Origin: Amylostereum areolatum
Taxonomy: Eukaryota > Basidiomycota > Agaricomycetes > Russulales > Stereaceae
Reading direction: 5' to 3'
Length of the DNA stretch: 64,000 nt
Assembly (NCBI GenBank): GCA_012932865.1
Contig: SAXG01000025.1
Coordinates: forward strand, 1-64,000
The notes below the pieces were generated by a model that was not told where the DNA came from, made no database searches, and was given only the letters and a program-made list of their open reading frames with translations. A program made the translations under genes and the position numbers. Of this stretch, positions 51,764 to 63,319 are shown one piece after another. How positions within the stretch are numbered: the stretch's first letter is position 1; each line of letters opens with the position of its first letter.

Positions 51764-54700
51764 ATGGACGGCCGGGCTCCCCATTATTCTGGACTGCATC
51801 CATCCCATTCTCACTCCCGACAGCCAATGTACCACAACTCGCAGCTTCCTCCCCCGTCGCAGCTGCAACATCTCGCCCCCGCCTATTCCAGATCCAACAC
51901 CCTCGCCCCCATCCCCGCCCTGGCTCAGACAAACACACCGCGGTTCGCACCCGCGTCTTATCACCCTTCTCTCAACACCACCACCCTCCCACCTCTTCCC
52001 TCAACCTCATCACAACTCCCCTGGCCGTCACATCGGACCTCCAGCTCTCGCGATGAACGATACTCTTCAAGACCGCAGGAGACCGTCAAGCCTCTCTCAC
52101 ACGAACCTCCTCCCCCATCACAACCCCCACCGTCCAGCCATGATCACCACAAAGACGTACCGGAGGAGAGCATGCCCCCCACTTCGGACTTTGTCAAGAA
52201 GCTCTACAAGTGCGTGGCACCCCCTTCCTTCCATCTCCTTTCGATCGCTCACGTTTCCTCAGGATGTTGGAGGATCAATCTTTCCAACACGTCGTCTCCT
52301 GGGGCCCCCACGGCGACTGCTTCGTCGTCAAAGTGCGCTCGCTTTTTTCCTTTTTTTACTCCTGGGCCGCGTTTCACCCCCGACACCCCTCTCGGTCCGT
52401 CTTCCGCAGGACATGAACGAGTTTACGAAATCCATCCTCCCGCGCATGTTCAAACACTCAAACTTTGCGTCCTTCGTCCGTCAGCTGAACAAGTACGACT
52501 TCCACAAGGTCAGTCCCCCCCTCCCCCGCTATCGCTTCATCGCGGCATTTGCCGACCCGGCCTCCGTTTGTCCCGCCTGCAGGTCAAGAACACGGACGAC
52601 AACGCGTTCGGGGAACACGTACGCCCTCTCCTTCCTGCTTCCTTTTTTCGCTCAACTCAATCCGGACTCTATTCACCAGAGTTGGACATTCCGACACCCC
52701 GACTTCCACGCCGACCGCCGGGATGCGCTCGAGAACATCAAGCGCAAGGTCCCCGCCGCGCGCAAGTCGCTTAATAGCCGCGCGAGCGGCGGGCGCGGAT
52801 CCCCCTCTCCGTCCTCGGTGGGCACAGTCGAGGCGCTGCAGGCGCAGATCGATCGATTAGTGCAGACCCAAGACGACATGACGGCCCACATCCGCAATCT
52901 CGAGAATAACTATCAGAACGTGCTCACCGAGATGGTCAACTTCCAGCGCAACATGGCGCAGCAGGACGGCCTCATGCAGAATTTGATCTCGTACTTTTTG
53001 CAGATTGAGAATGGTCAGTAGTTGTGCGCCTGCCTTTCCCCCCTCTTTTTTCGATTCAGAACGGACGTTTCCCTCCTGCTCTCGTTCTCTCGTCCCCTTC
53101 CCGCTCCTCTCGCGCGTGCTTCTTCTTGCGCTCGCTCCATGTTGGTTGTGTGTACAAAGTCTAATCAAGTCGGTCCACGTCCGCGCCGTTACCGTTGTAA
53201 TTCTATAATCACCGCATGCTACGTCCTGCCCCGCCGCGCCTGTCTCTGTCCGTGTAAAAACGGGGATGCTGACGCCCGTTCACATCCCGCAGGAAAAACT
53301 GTGAAAGAGGACCCGCTCTCGGCCACCTACGCCCCCGACGCGAATCCGTTCCTACCCACGCAAGAAGCTCAACGGATCGTCGGCGCTTACCCAGAGACCG
53401 ACGTCGCCCGCGCCTCCCTCTTCCAAATGAACGAAATCTCACGGCGCGCGGAAGTCGCGGGCATGTCCTTCGCAGGCCCAGTGCCCGCCGCATCGTCCTC
53501 TCAATCCCAATCTCAAACGCAACCCCCGCAAGCATCCTCATCTTCCTCCGCCCCGCAACAGACTCAAGCAGAGGACGCCCCACAACGTCCACCCAGTGCC
53601 GGCCGCATCTTCGCCACCGCTGCGGGTCTCATGGTGCCCCCGCCCCCTGCGCCCGGCCCTGACATCGACCCCCCACTGAGCCGACAAGACGCGCTGGCGC
53701 GCATCGAGGAGCTTGCGCGCAATCGACCGCAAAGCGCACAGGGCCAGCCCGCGGAACCCGGCTCGGAGCCATTCATCATGCCGTCGTCGCCTGCGCCTGC
53801 GGACGGGGGAGGGGGCGGCGCGGTGCTCGCGGGGTACGGCGCGGGCGCGTCGCACGAGGGGCTGCAAGTGTTCACCCTGGGTCATCTGATGCCCAAGTCG
53901 AGCGTGGACGACGCGAACGGGAACTGGAGCTTCGACGCGAGCCTGCTCAACGACCTCATGCCGCTCCCGGACATCGTCGCGCCGGAGGGGGACATGGGCG
54001 GGATGGAGGCGTCGGGGTCGGGGTCGGGCGCTGGGTTCGTGAGGCCGTTGTCGGCGCAGAAGTTGCGGGTGCGGCGGTCGACGTTCGTGCCCGGGTGGGC
54101 GGTCCCGCCGCGGGTGTTGTTGGTGGAGGACGACGCGGTGAGCAGGAAGCTGTCGAGCAAGTTCCTGCAGGTGTTCGGGTGCACGATCGACGTCGCCGTC
54201 GACGGCGTGGGCGCGGTCAACAAGATGAACTTGGAGAAGTACGACCTCGTGCTCATGGTGCGTGCGCTCGTGTTTACCTCGCTTGGGCGCCTGTTTTTGA
54301 CGCGGTGCGCGAGCAGGATATCGTGATGCCGAAGCTGGACGGCGTGTCGGCGACGTCGCTCATCCGCCAGTTCGACCATATGACGCCGATCATCTCGATG
54401 ACGAGCAACTCGAAGCCGAACGAGATCATGACCTACTACCACTCCGGTACGTTTTCTGTCTTGCTTCGACCTGCTCTCTAGTTCATGCTCACTTCCCCCG
54501 CGCAGGCATGAACGACATCCTCCCGAAACCGTTCACAAAAGAGGGTCTGCTGGATATGCTCGAGGTGTGTCCGTTTCTCTCCCTTCCCCTCGTCCCGTCA
54601 TCCTGACCCTCCTCGCCCTCCGCAAGAAACACCTGATGCACCTGAAGGTCATCCAGCAAATGGGCAAGTTTCCGCGCGGGATCGGCGCGCCCGCGGCGTC

Positions 54701-55003
54701 GATCGAGGAGGACGGCGACGCGAACCTCGCCGTGCAGCCGTCCGCGAACCCGCCTGCGCCCGCGCCCGAGGACGAGGGCAAGATCAACCCGCTCGCGGGC
54801 ATGGGCCTCACGGACGAGCAGTACTCTATGATCCTGCAGGGGCTCGTGAGCGGGGAGGCGGGGATCGAGTTTGGGCTCGGGATTGGGGGCGGCGTGGGTG
54901 TGGGCGTAGGCGTGGGCGTGGGCGTGGGTGGGGAGAAGCGCGGGCTCGATGAGGCGGAGGACGAGAGGGAAGGAAAGCGTGGGCGGTTCGAGGTGCTGGA
55001 GTG

Positions 55004-55004
<1 letters not shown>
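51764..55004 (+). CDS. SKN7: Skn7/Prr1 response-regulator transcription factor
   Basis: Nine exons: 51764-52209, 52263-52332, 52410-52508, 52583-52618, 52680-53013, 53293-54257, 54317-54446, 54506-54564 and 54627-55004 (838 aa), in frame throughout. After a His/Ser/Pro-rich lead comes an HSF-type DNA-binding domain (about 140-245: DFVKKLYKMLEDQSFQHVVS, HSNFASFVRQLNKYDFHKV, SWTFRHPDF). A coiled coil follows (VEALQAQIDRLVQTQDDMTA), then a disordered region and a receiver domain (about 604-720: VLLVEDDAVSRKL, phospho-acceptor Asp651 in LVLMDIVMPKLDG, MTSN, Lys701 in LPKPF). It acts downstream of the histidine-kinase phosphorelay in osmotic, cell-wall and oxidative stress responses. The tail is Gly/Val-rich (GVGVGVGVGVGVGG) and ends EREGKRGRFEVLE. 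Confidence 0.95.
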
Positions 55005-55006
<2 letters not shown>

Positions 55007-55035
<29 letters not shown>

Positions 55036-55036
55036 G
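55007..55036 (+). repeat. 30 nt poly-G tract directly after the SKN7 stop
   Basis: An uninterrupted run of 30 G begins two bases after the TGA. It would sit at the very start of the SKN7 3'UTR and could form a G-quadruplex in the RNA, or reflect slippage. Exact length is prone to sequencing error. Confidence 0.9.
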
Positions 55037-55039
55037 CGA

Positions 55040-55700
55040 TGCCTGGTGGTTTACTTTTTCGGTTTTGTCTCTCGACCTGTCCATTGCCTTGGTGCGTTCG
55101 GTCTACACTTATTCGTTATTCCCTTGTGGCCTCGGTTCTGTAGCCCTTGTCTGTCCACTTACACGCTCATCCTCCACTTGTCCCCCGTCCCCCGTCTTCC
55201 GCATCGTCCAACCTATGCATCTCTTTGCTTCAGTTATGGCCCCACACCCTCATGCATGCTTCGGCATACCCCCTTCTCCAAACACACATGTTCTATCCCC
55301 CCCATTTTCCCTCTCCTCGCAATCATAATACATACAGGTCGAGGATTCTTAGGGCGCCACCCCCTTTTCCCCACTCTCCCCGTTCCCCGTTCCCGTCTTC
55401 CATCTTCATTTTCCACCCGCAATCTCCACCTATCCCCTCCATCCACGACCCCTCCATCTCTTCGTTCGCTCTGGATCGCACCTTGCTGTATTTTGTATGT
55501 GAACCCCCCTCCGCCCCATCCCACCCAAGTAGTTTACGATGTGTATAGTTTCGGCGGATCGCGCCCACCTGTGATGCAGTGACACACGATAAATGTATCA
55601 GTTTTTTTCTTCTCTTTTGTTTATGGTGGGTTGGCTCTACTGGTTGGCTCATGGGAGGAGGAATTTCGACCATCACGTCGACCTCTATGAGTGCCAAGAA
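55040..55700. other. 3' flank of SKN7, pyrimidine-rich
   Basis: There are long C/T-rich tracts (55180-55460) and no coding frame of note. This keeps several spurious frames open. Confidence 0.45.
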
Positions 55701-55729
55701 CGTGTTGATGTACTCGTGAAGCAATGAAT

Positions 55730-58700
55730 CTTGACCGTGGAGGAAGTGGTCAGACATTCTCGATCGGAGAGGGCGTTCGTCGCCCATTCTCGTCGACCAT
55801 AAGTATGGGTGCTGGAGACGACAAAGATGTGAGAATTTGCAAGTGCGAAACTGGCGAAGCGGAGATGGGCGGCCGATTGGCCGATACCCGAGCAACTCAA
55901 CACCGACTGACTCGACTCGGCCCTTTCGTTCCACAGTCCACCATATTCGACACGCGACCCAAAACATCATCCTTCCTATCCTTGTCCTATACTCAGCTCG
56001 AGCCTCGTTATGGATCCCGAATTGCTGACATTGGAGTCAGAATTATCCCACGGGGACGAGAGCTCCCTCAACACCGCAGAGCGTTCGTCAGCGGATGTTC
56101 TCCAATCGCTTAGAGATGACCTACAGCGGGATGCCTTCAATTGCATTTGCGACTATAGACCACGGCAAAGTTCAGGTGCGAATAGCCTCGTGCTGATCTT
56201 ATATCAACGGACTGAAAATTCACTTCCAATAATCCAGACCGCGACGATAAACCAGAATACACGAAGTATGCCCAAGGTGGGGTCGCGTCTTGGTTCCAAA
56301 TGTGAGGCGACCCACAGAATGGCTTCAACCTTATCCTAGACTACAGAGACGTGGAAGTCGAACCAGATGAAGTCATCGCCGACCGGTTCTGGAAGAAGTA
56401 TCTCGATAGGAACAAAAAGTACGACAAGGAGCAGATAGAGACATGGAGAGGCGACGCTGACGGGATCCTAATCTTCGTGCGTCTGAACCTATCTTTCTTG
56501 TCACCCCCGGGATTCTGATTATGTCTCACAGACAGGGTTATTTTCCGCGACGGTCGCCGCATTCATTGTCGAGAGCTACAAACGCCTCGAGCCCGATTCA
56601 GGAGATGCAACGGTCGTGCTGCTCTCCCAGCTCGTCGCTATCGTCAATGGCACTCAGCCGCGGACGTCTCCCTCGCTTCCCTTTACCGCACCTCGAACCA
56701 TTTTCGACGTCAACATTTTGTGGTTCTTCAGCCTCATCCTCAGCCTAACATGCGCCCTCGGCGCGACGCTCGTGCAACAGTGGGTCCGAAATTACGGTCA
56801 GGCCGTGTTCGACGAGCATACAACACCACGCGAGCGTGGTCGTCTCCGCGCCTTCCTTTTTGCAGGTGTCAAGCGTTTCCGACTCCCGGCCGTGACGAGC
56901 GCTCTCCCCCTCCTGCTCCACATCTCTGTGTTCCTGTTCTTCTCAGGAATCGTCGAGTTCCTTTGGCCGATCAACCGAGCCGTCGCTCTATTCACCCTGG
57001 TCCTCGTCGGGATCATGGGGTCTATCTATGCAATCCTCACTATCTTTCCTCTACTCATCCTCAATTGTCCATATCACACCCCTCTGACGCCGTTCATATG
57101 GCCGTTTATATTTGCCGTAACCCAAATCCGCGACGTATTTCGACTTTCGAGTGTCCCTGAGGGCACTTTTCGGCATCGCGCTCGCACTTTCCTGCAGAGA
57201 TCCTGGCGGAGATTCCGAAGCCCCTATTCATCAACGTACCAAAGTTTGGACGAATACTTTCACACGCATCGTTCGGTGTCCCGGGCCTTCGGGGCGTCGG
57301 ACGTGGATGCTCTCGCAGAAGCGGCGAGGCGCATCCCCAGCTACCTTTTCGACGATGCGCCAGAGGTATTCGCAGAGGAACTGCCGGCTGTGGTCGATTG
57401 CTGCCCCGCGTCTTCGGGGGGCGCTCAAGCTATTTTCCAGGTGCACGCCGACGCCCACCACATATACCCAATCGTGTACAGCTTGCTACTTCGACAATAT
57501 TCCAGGTCCCCCGCCAATCGCGACCGGCGCTCCGTCGTCATCATGAAACTGTTGTCGCGTCTGAATGTCGCCGATTCCCATCTCCTACGCTGGCGTTGTC
57601 ATTCGTTACCCGCGGAGGTGCGCCGCGCGGTGCCCCATATCATCGAATCGACGCTCTTCACGTACTCTCACCCGCTTGTTTTGGCCGACATTGTTCAGAG
57701 ACTATCGTGTCACGAACACCTGGAAACAGCGGTCTGTGCTCGGGGTGTGTTTAGCCTTGCTGGGGCTGCCGCGCTCCAGAACTCTCTGTCACAGGAGTCA
57801 AACATCCGGGATATCGAACCAAGTACAATTCGTGGCCTGCTCAAGGCGGCATTCCCGAGCGCGCACAGGCGGCCCTGGATGCAGTTTATGGCAGACGAGG
57901 AAGGCAGTTTGGCAAACGGGCCCTGCATCGCGGCGCTATGCGTCCTCTCCGACCTCGACGACGGCGAGGAGGGGAGTCCCTTCTACTCGGCTCACATCGC
58001 ACACCTACACACGCTGGCCCTGCTCTCGACGCTCTCTCGGTACGTGAAGCACACAGCGCCGGAGGTCAGGATGGAATTCATGCGCAAGTGGGAAAAGCGG
58101 GAAGCTCGGATGGAGTCGGGTTTTCGCAATTCGGCGGATAATGAGAATGTTGTGGTACTGCTGAAGCCGTTGTACGACGCACTGCAGGCATCTGAAGCTT
58201 CAAGCTCTCAAATTCAAAGACCAGCCCTCGACACGATCATCGCTAGCCAAACGGCGTCGGTGACCCCTCCCGAAGAACAGGCGCAGAACGGGCGAGATAT
58301 CGAAGTGGGATATATGGACAGCCAGGATGACGATGGGCCGGGACGCGACTATGGACCTACAAGCCAGAGGGGACTCATGTCATGGCTGAGGAGGGGTTCG
58401 GCTGTCCATATAATGGAGATGGTGACCACGGGTCTCTTGGACAAACTGTCGGACTGGTGGCGTGTAAGGAGGGAGACGCGGTCTGCACAGGGTTCTTGAC
58501 TGCATATCGAGTCTGGGATTATCTGCGACGCTCTTACTAGGGAGTGCCTTGTGAATGAAAATAAAGTGTATTTCCAGCCTTCGGACTCGTTGCATACTTT
58601 CCACACCTCCCGTCGTCCGTGGCGGCAGGTTATTTTGCGCGAAGTTCTCGCTTCGTACCCAAATCGGTTGGTTTAGGCGCAACATACGTACTCTTTGCTC

Positions 58701-58935
58701 TACACGCTCGATCCTAAACTGAAGCCTTTAATTTTTCCAGGTCCAAACGACGACACTGGTACCACGCTCGTCCTGCCTCAGCGTTGGCGCCGTAGCTTGC
58801 ATGCTCGATCTTCCACATTGCGAAATGCGAACGTGGGACGAAACCCTAACCCTAATCATGTTGACGAGGCCCTAGGCCAAGGAATGCAAAGGTTGCATCG
58901 GTCGCCACGCAAACATCTGTGGAGCAATTCAGTCA
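55730..58935 (+). repeat. Tandem segmental duplication, unit 1
   Basis: The unit includes promoter-proximal sequence (GTGCTGGAGACGACAAAGAT near 55809), DUF6535 copy 1 and its 3' flank up to about 58935. The flank has GGCGCCGTAGCTTGCAT, TCGATCTTCCACAT and CGAAACCCTAACCCTAA. The same words in the same order occur around copy 2. Borders are approximate. Confidence 0.65.
56010..58499 (+). CDS. DUF6535 membrane protein, copy 1 (one-base frame defect in exon 3)
   Basis: Exons by comparison with copy 2: 56010-56175, 56238-56265 (28 nt), 56318-56476 and 56532-58499. The third exon holds VEVEPDEVIADRFWKKYLDR, NKKYDKEQIETWRGDADGIL. The last exon has the DUF6535 core with four membrane segments (TGLFSATVAAFIVESY; NILWFFSLILSLTCALGATL; LPLLLHISVFLFFSGIVEFL; LFTLVLVGIMGSIYAILTIF), then a soluble C-terminal region of about 450 residues ending MSWLRRGSAVHIMEMVTTGL. 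Function of the family is unknown; it is strongly expanded in Agaricomycetes. Exon 3 is 159 nt against 160 nt in copy 2, which puts the start exons out of frame with the rest. The downstream ORF is intact, so an alternative start is possible. Confidence 0.8.
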
Positions 58936-60269
58936 TTTCAAAAGGAGACGGCGAGGAAGAGGGGGGCTACCTTGTAAGTAGCACAAGACCACCGGCTAGA
59001 CGTCGTCTGCTAGATCGCATTGGTGTGGTCGTCCTTGGCATAAATGTGGGATTGCGCTGGCGTGCCTCGGCCTCGTTCTACAGTATGCCTTCGTCGGGTT
59101 GCACGCGGCCAGACGGTGCACCTTGCGATAGAACATATTTTGGGTCTTCTGACGTGGAGTGTCCTGTAGGTCAGAGGGCGTTAGCGACGTTCTCATCCAG
59201 TGTCAAGGGAAGGACTCACATCATTGTCGTTGGCGAGGACATAGGGTCATGTTCCTTCTTGAAAAGTGACCCAGCCCATATGCGCCTCGAGCTTGTTGCG
59301 GAATCTATACCCTCCGTTCAGCCAACCCGCTCCTCGCCGCTAAAATGCGCATCATGTCGTTACGGTTTGCGCGATGACGGAGAGCACTGTGGAGTGAATA
59401 TTTTGCGGGGTGATAGGCCAGGATGGTGCCGTCGCCGAGGCTGAGGAGGAGTGAGAAGGAGAGTGACATAAAGGGTGCACTCGGATCGGTGCTGGGGGGC
59501 GCCGTGGCGGAAAACTCGATGGTTATGCTAGAGTCGTTCGTCTGCTCTTTTGACAGACTTCGGTCTGGAAACTCGCCTGCGCCACGTCGAGGGCGACAGA
59601 AATAAGGTCTCGAAAAAATGTCAGAAAGGCACAAGGGAATAGAGGAACAAAAAGGAGGAAGGAGGAAGAGACTGTAGCTAGTGCATAGCAGCAGGGGAGG
59701 CTACGCCCCGAAGAGAGTTATGATCACACACCGCTCTAGAAAAAGAAGGGTGACATGAAGACAAGGCAGAGGGACACTCGGAGGAATGAGCAAGCATGAG
59801 GGGAGAGCGCGGTGTACAACAGTGTAAACTTGACGTATAAACGCGGCCCCACGAGAAACGGAAAGGGTACAGTATGTGGAAAAAAATACACAAGTGGGGA
59901 AGCGTAGGGAGATGATGTAGGGGAAAGACGGGAAGGAGATATTTGGCGGGGGCATGAAAAGGAAAAGCAAACAGACGGTGACGGTGAAGAGGAAGCGAAC
60001 GTACTTCACAAAGGCCTAAGATGACCTCGCCCCCCTCATCGTGCACAATGACGCTGTCTCTCTGCGCTCACGGTTTAGGCATGCGCGCCGTTGATTTTGA
60101 CGTCGATATACGGGGCAGTACGTTCAAGGAATTGCCCAAATATTCTCCGTCGGGAGCTGTCCGTCGCGTGGTTTCGCCAGTGAGTCCGATGTGGACCGTA
60201 AAGACAATCGATATAGGACTTCCATTGAGCCCCTTTCTTCGGTATGGAGGCGTGAGCATTTGTGTGTTT
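58936..60269. other. Spacer between the duplicated units
   Basis: No recognised gene is present. A purine-rich stretch (59580-60000) gives spurious minus-strand hydrophobic frames. Confidence 0.4.
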
Positions 60270-60778
60270 TCGTTGGACATGCAGTGGATGCTGGAGACGA
60301 CAGCGCTGAGAGAGAATGTGAGGATGCGCAAGTTGTGGCGAAGCGATAGCGAAGGCTCGAGACGCGGCTGCCCATTGTCCGCTGTCTGCCGAATGCCGCC
60401 GAATGCCGATTGTCACACAATGGTCCGGGGCCTTGGAGTCTATACACTCCCGCATCGCCGCACGATTCCAGGACAGGGTCTGATGAGAGGATCCCGAGGT
60501 GCGAGGGTTGACTCCGTCTGCGTCTGCTTTAGGAGCCCAAGGACAGCGTCCGAGGATACGCGGACCGTGTACATATAGAGTGCGTCCAGCGTCCCCATAA
60601 CCAACGCTCCCCCTTTCCTCGAATAGGCTCATTAGACGTGGTCCTTTGGTCACCTGAACTCTGGAATCAGGTATGAATCTTCGGCATACTTTCTCATATA
60701 ATATCGCATCTCACATGGCAACATGTAAACAAGCCGCGCAATCCAAGCCCTCGATCTTATACTCTGGCAGCTCGAGTT

Positions 60779-63312
60779 ATGGATCTCCAATCGCTGACAT
60801 TGGAGCCAGAATCATCCCACATGGGCGCGGGCTTCCCTGAGCGCGTTATCACAGCACGCTCGCCAAAGGACGTTCCTGAACCGCCGAAACAAGATCGATG
60901 GCAGGACTTCTTTTGCGACTATAGGCCAGGTGCGGATGACATCGTGCGGACTCAATCTTATATCCCTCGGCTGAAATTGCCCCCCCCCCCCCCCCCCCCC
61001 CCCATAATCCAGACCGCGACAAGAAACTAGGATACAAGAAGTATAATCAAAGTGAAATCTCGTCTTGATTCCACACGTGAGTTGACCCTTAGAATGGCTC
61101 CGACTTCTATCCTAGATTGCACAGACGTGGAAGGCGAGCCAATCGACGTCATCGCCGACCGGTTCTGGACGAAGTACCTCGAAAGGAACAAAAAGTACGA
61201 CAAGGAGCAGATAGAAAAGTGGAAGGGCGATGCTGACGGGATCCTGATTTTCGTGCGTCTCAACCAATCCTTCCTGTCGCCCCCGGATCCTGATTGTGCT
61301 ACTGTAGACAGGGCTCTTTTCCGCGACGGTCGCTGCCTTCATTGTCGAGAGCTACAAGCTTCTCGAATCCGACTCGGGAGATGCAACCGTTGTGCTGCTC
61401 TCCCAGCTCGTCGCTATCGTCAACGGAACTCAGCCGCCACCGCCCTCCTCGCCTCCCTTCTCTGCACCTCGCTCTATCCTGGATGTCAACATCTTATGGT
61501 TCTTCAGTCTCATCCTCAGCTTGACATGTGCACTTGGCGCGACGTTGGTGCAACGGTGGACTCGGAATTACAGCCAGGCAGTCTTCGACGACTGGGAGCA
61601 TACAACGCCGCGAGAGCGTGGTCGCCTCCGTGCCTTCCTTTCAGCTGGCGTCAAGCGTTTCCGGCTCCCGACCGCGACCAGTGCTCTCCCACTCCTCCTC
61701 CATATTTCCGTGTTTCTATTTTTTTCAGGAATTGTCGAATTCTTATGGCCGATCAACCGAGCTGTCGCCATCTTCACACTGTTCATGGCGGGCATTGTTG
61801 CATCTGCATACGCGATGCTCACTCTCCTTCCTTTATTCCTCCCCGATTGCCCATATCGCACCCCTCTGACGCCGTTCATATGGCCATGTCTGTTCGCCAC
61901 AACCAGAATTCGCGACCTCTTTTGGACTTCAAGTTCTCTAGGATTCACATCCAGGGGTCGACCTCGCAATCTCTTGGGGATATTCAAGAACCTCTATTCT
62001 GCGTACCAAAGCTTGGACGAATACCTTCACGATCGTTGTTCGGTATCCCGGGCCTTTGGAGCATCGGACGTGGATGCTCTCTCAGAAATGGCGATGCACA
62101 TCAACGAATACAATGCGCACGATCCGCCCGCCGAGGAATTCGCAGAGGAACTTCCGGCTGTGGTCCTGTGCTCCCCCACGTCTCCAGTGGGTACTCAGGC
62201 TTCTTTCCAGATGCACGCCGACGTCCATAACATATACCCAGTCGTGGAGAGATTGTTACTTCGACGAGATCCTGTCAGTTCCTCAGCGAATCGCGACTGG
62301 CGCTCCGCCATTCTTGTGAACCTGCTATCGTGTTTGAATCTCGTGGACTTCCGGACTCTCGACGATCTCAGCATGTCCCCTTCGTTACCCATGGAGGTGC
62401 GACGCGTCGTGCCTCACATCCTCCAATCGACGCAAGGCATTTTCAACTTCTGGGGGGTCGACCTCATACAGAATCTCTCGCGTCACGAGGTCGAGAAAAC
62501 AGCGGCCGATGCTCGGGGTGTGTTTGCCCTTGCTGTGGTTGCCGCGCTCCAGAAGTCTCTTTCGCAAGATTCAAACATCGGGGATACTCCATCAAACGTC
62601 AACCCAGGGCGATTCTGTGCCATACTAGGCGCGACATTCCGCGCGCATACGAAGTGGATGCACTTTATGGCAGACCAAGAAAGCAGTTTGGCCAATGGGC
62701 CATGTAAGTATCGCGGCGCTATGCGTCCTTTCCGATCTCGGCGATGGCGGGGAGTGGGGTTTTTTACGATCCTACCGAGCGCACTTACACACCCTGGCAC
62801 TGCTATCGACGCTCTCTCCGTACGTGGAGAACACGGCACCGGAGGTCAGGGTGGAATTCATGCGCAAGTGGGAAGAGCTGGAAGCTCGGTCACTGCGACC
62901 AGATGCACGCTTCGAGTTCGATTTCAATTTTGAAGGGAAGCAAAGTGTTGTAGTACTGTTGAAGCCGTTGTACGACGCCCTAAATGCATCTCGAGAGCCA
63001 GTTTCCGATGACATCGGCACTGCGAGCTCACCGGGGGTCCATGATCTGTCACCGGCGCCCACACCACCACCCGTGGAACAGGACCGCAATGGGCAAGACA
63101 TCGAGATGGGGTACGTTGTCCGTCAGGGTGGCAATACGGATGGACCGGGACACGATAGTGGACCTGAAACCCGGAGGGGATTCATGTCATGGCTGAGGAG
63201 GGGCTCAGCTGACCATGCAATGGGAACGGTGACCACGGGTCTCTTGGACAGATTGTCGGGCGTGTGGCGTGCGAGGAGGGAGACACATTCTGTACACCGG
63301 CAGGACTCTTGA
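60779..63312 (+). CDS. DUF6535 membrane protein, copy 2 (4 bp insertion, possible new intron)
   Basis: Exons 60779-60929, 61013-61040 (28 nt), 61093-61252, 61308-62703 and 62780-63312 (755 aa if the last intron is real). Blocks: MDLQSLTLEPESSHMGAGFP, DVIADRFWTKYLERNKKYDK, then the four-segment membrane core (TGLFSATVAAFIVESYKLLE; ILWFFSLILSLTCALGATLV; LLLHISVFLFFSGIVEFLWP; AVAIFTLFMAGIVASAYAML). The soluble tail ends MSWLRRGSADHAMGTVTTGL. Relative to copy 1 there are four extra bases at about 62704. Unspliced, this shifts the frame; spliced from the GTAAGT it creates to CCGAG at 62779 (76 nt), the frame is restored. It is a tandem paralogue of copy 1 in the same orientation. Confidence 0.75.
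60980..61003. repeat. 24 nt poly-C tract in intron 1 of DUF6535 copy 2
   Basis: An uninterrupted run of C lies just before the ATAATCCAG acceptor. The homologous intron of copy 1 has CACTTCC at this place, so the tract expanded after duplication. Confidence 0.9.
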
Positions 63313-63319
63313 CACTGTA

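Noticed and set aside
59678..60046. 122- and 102-codon minus-strand hydrophobic frames
   Set aside because: They derive from a purine-rich tract on the + strand read backwards; no start context, splice sites or homology.
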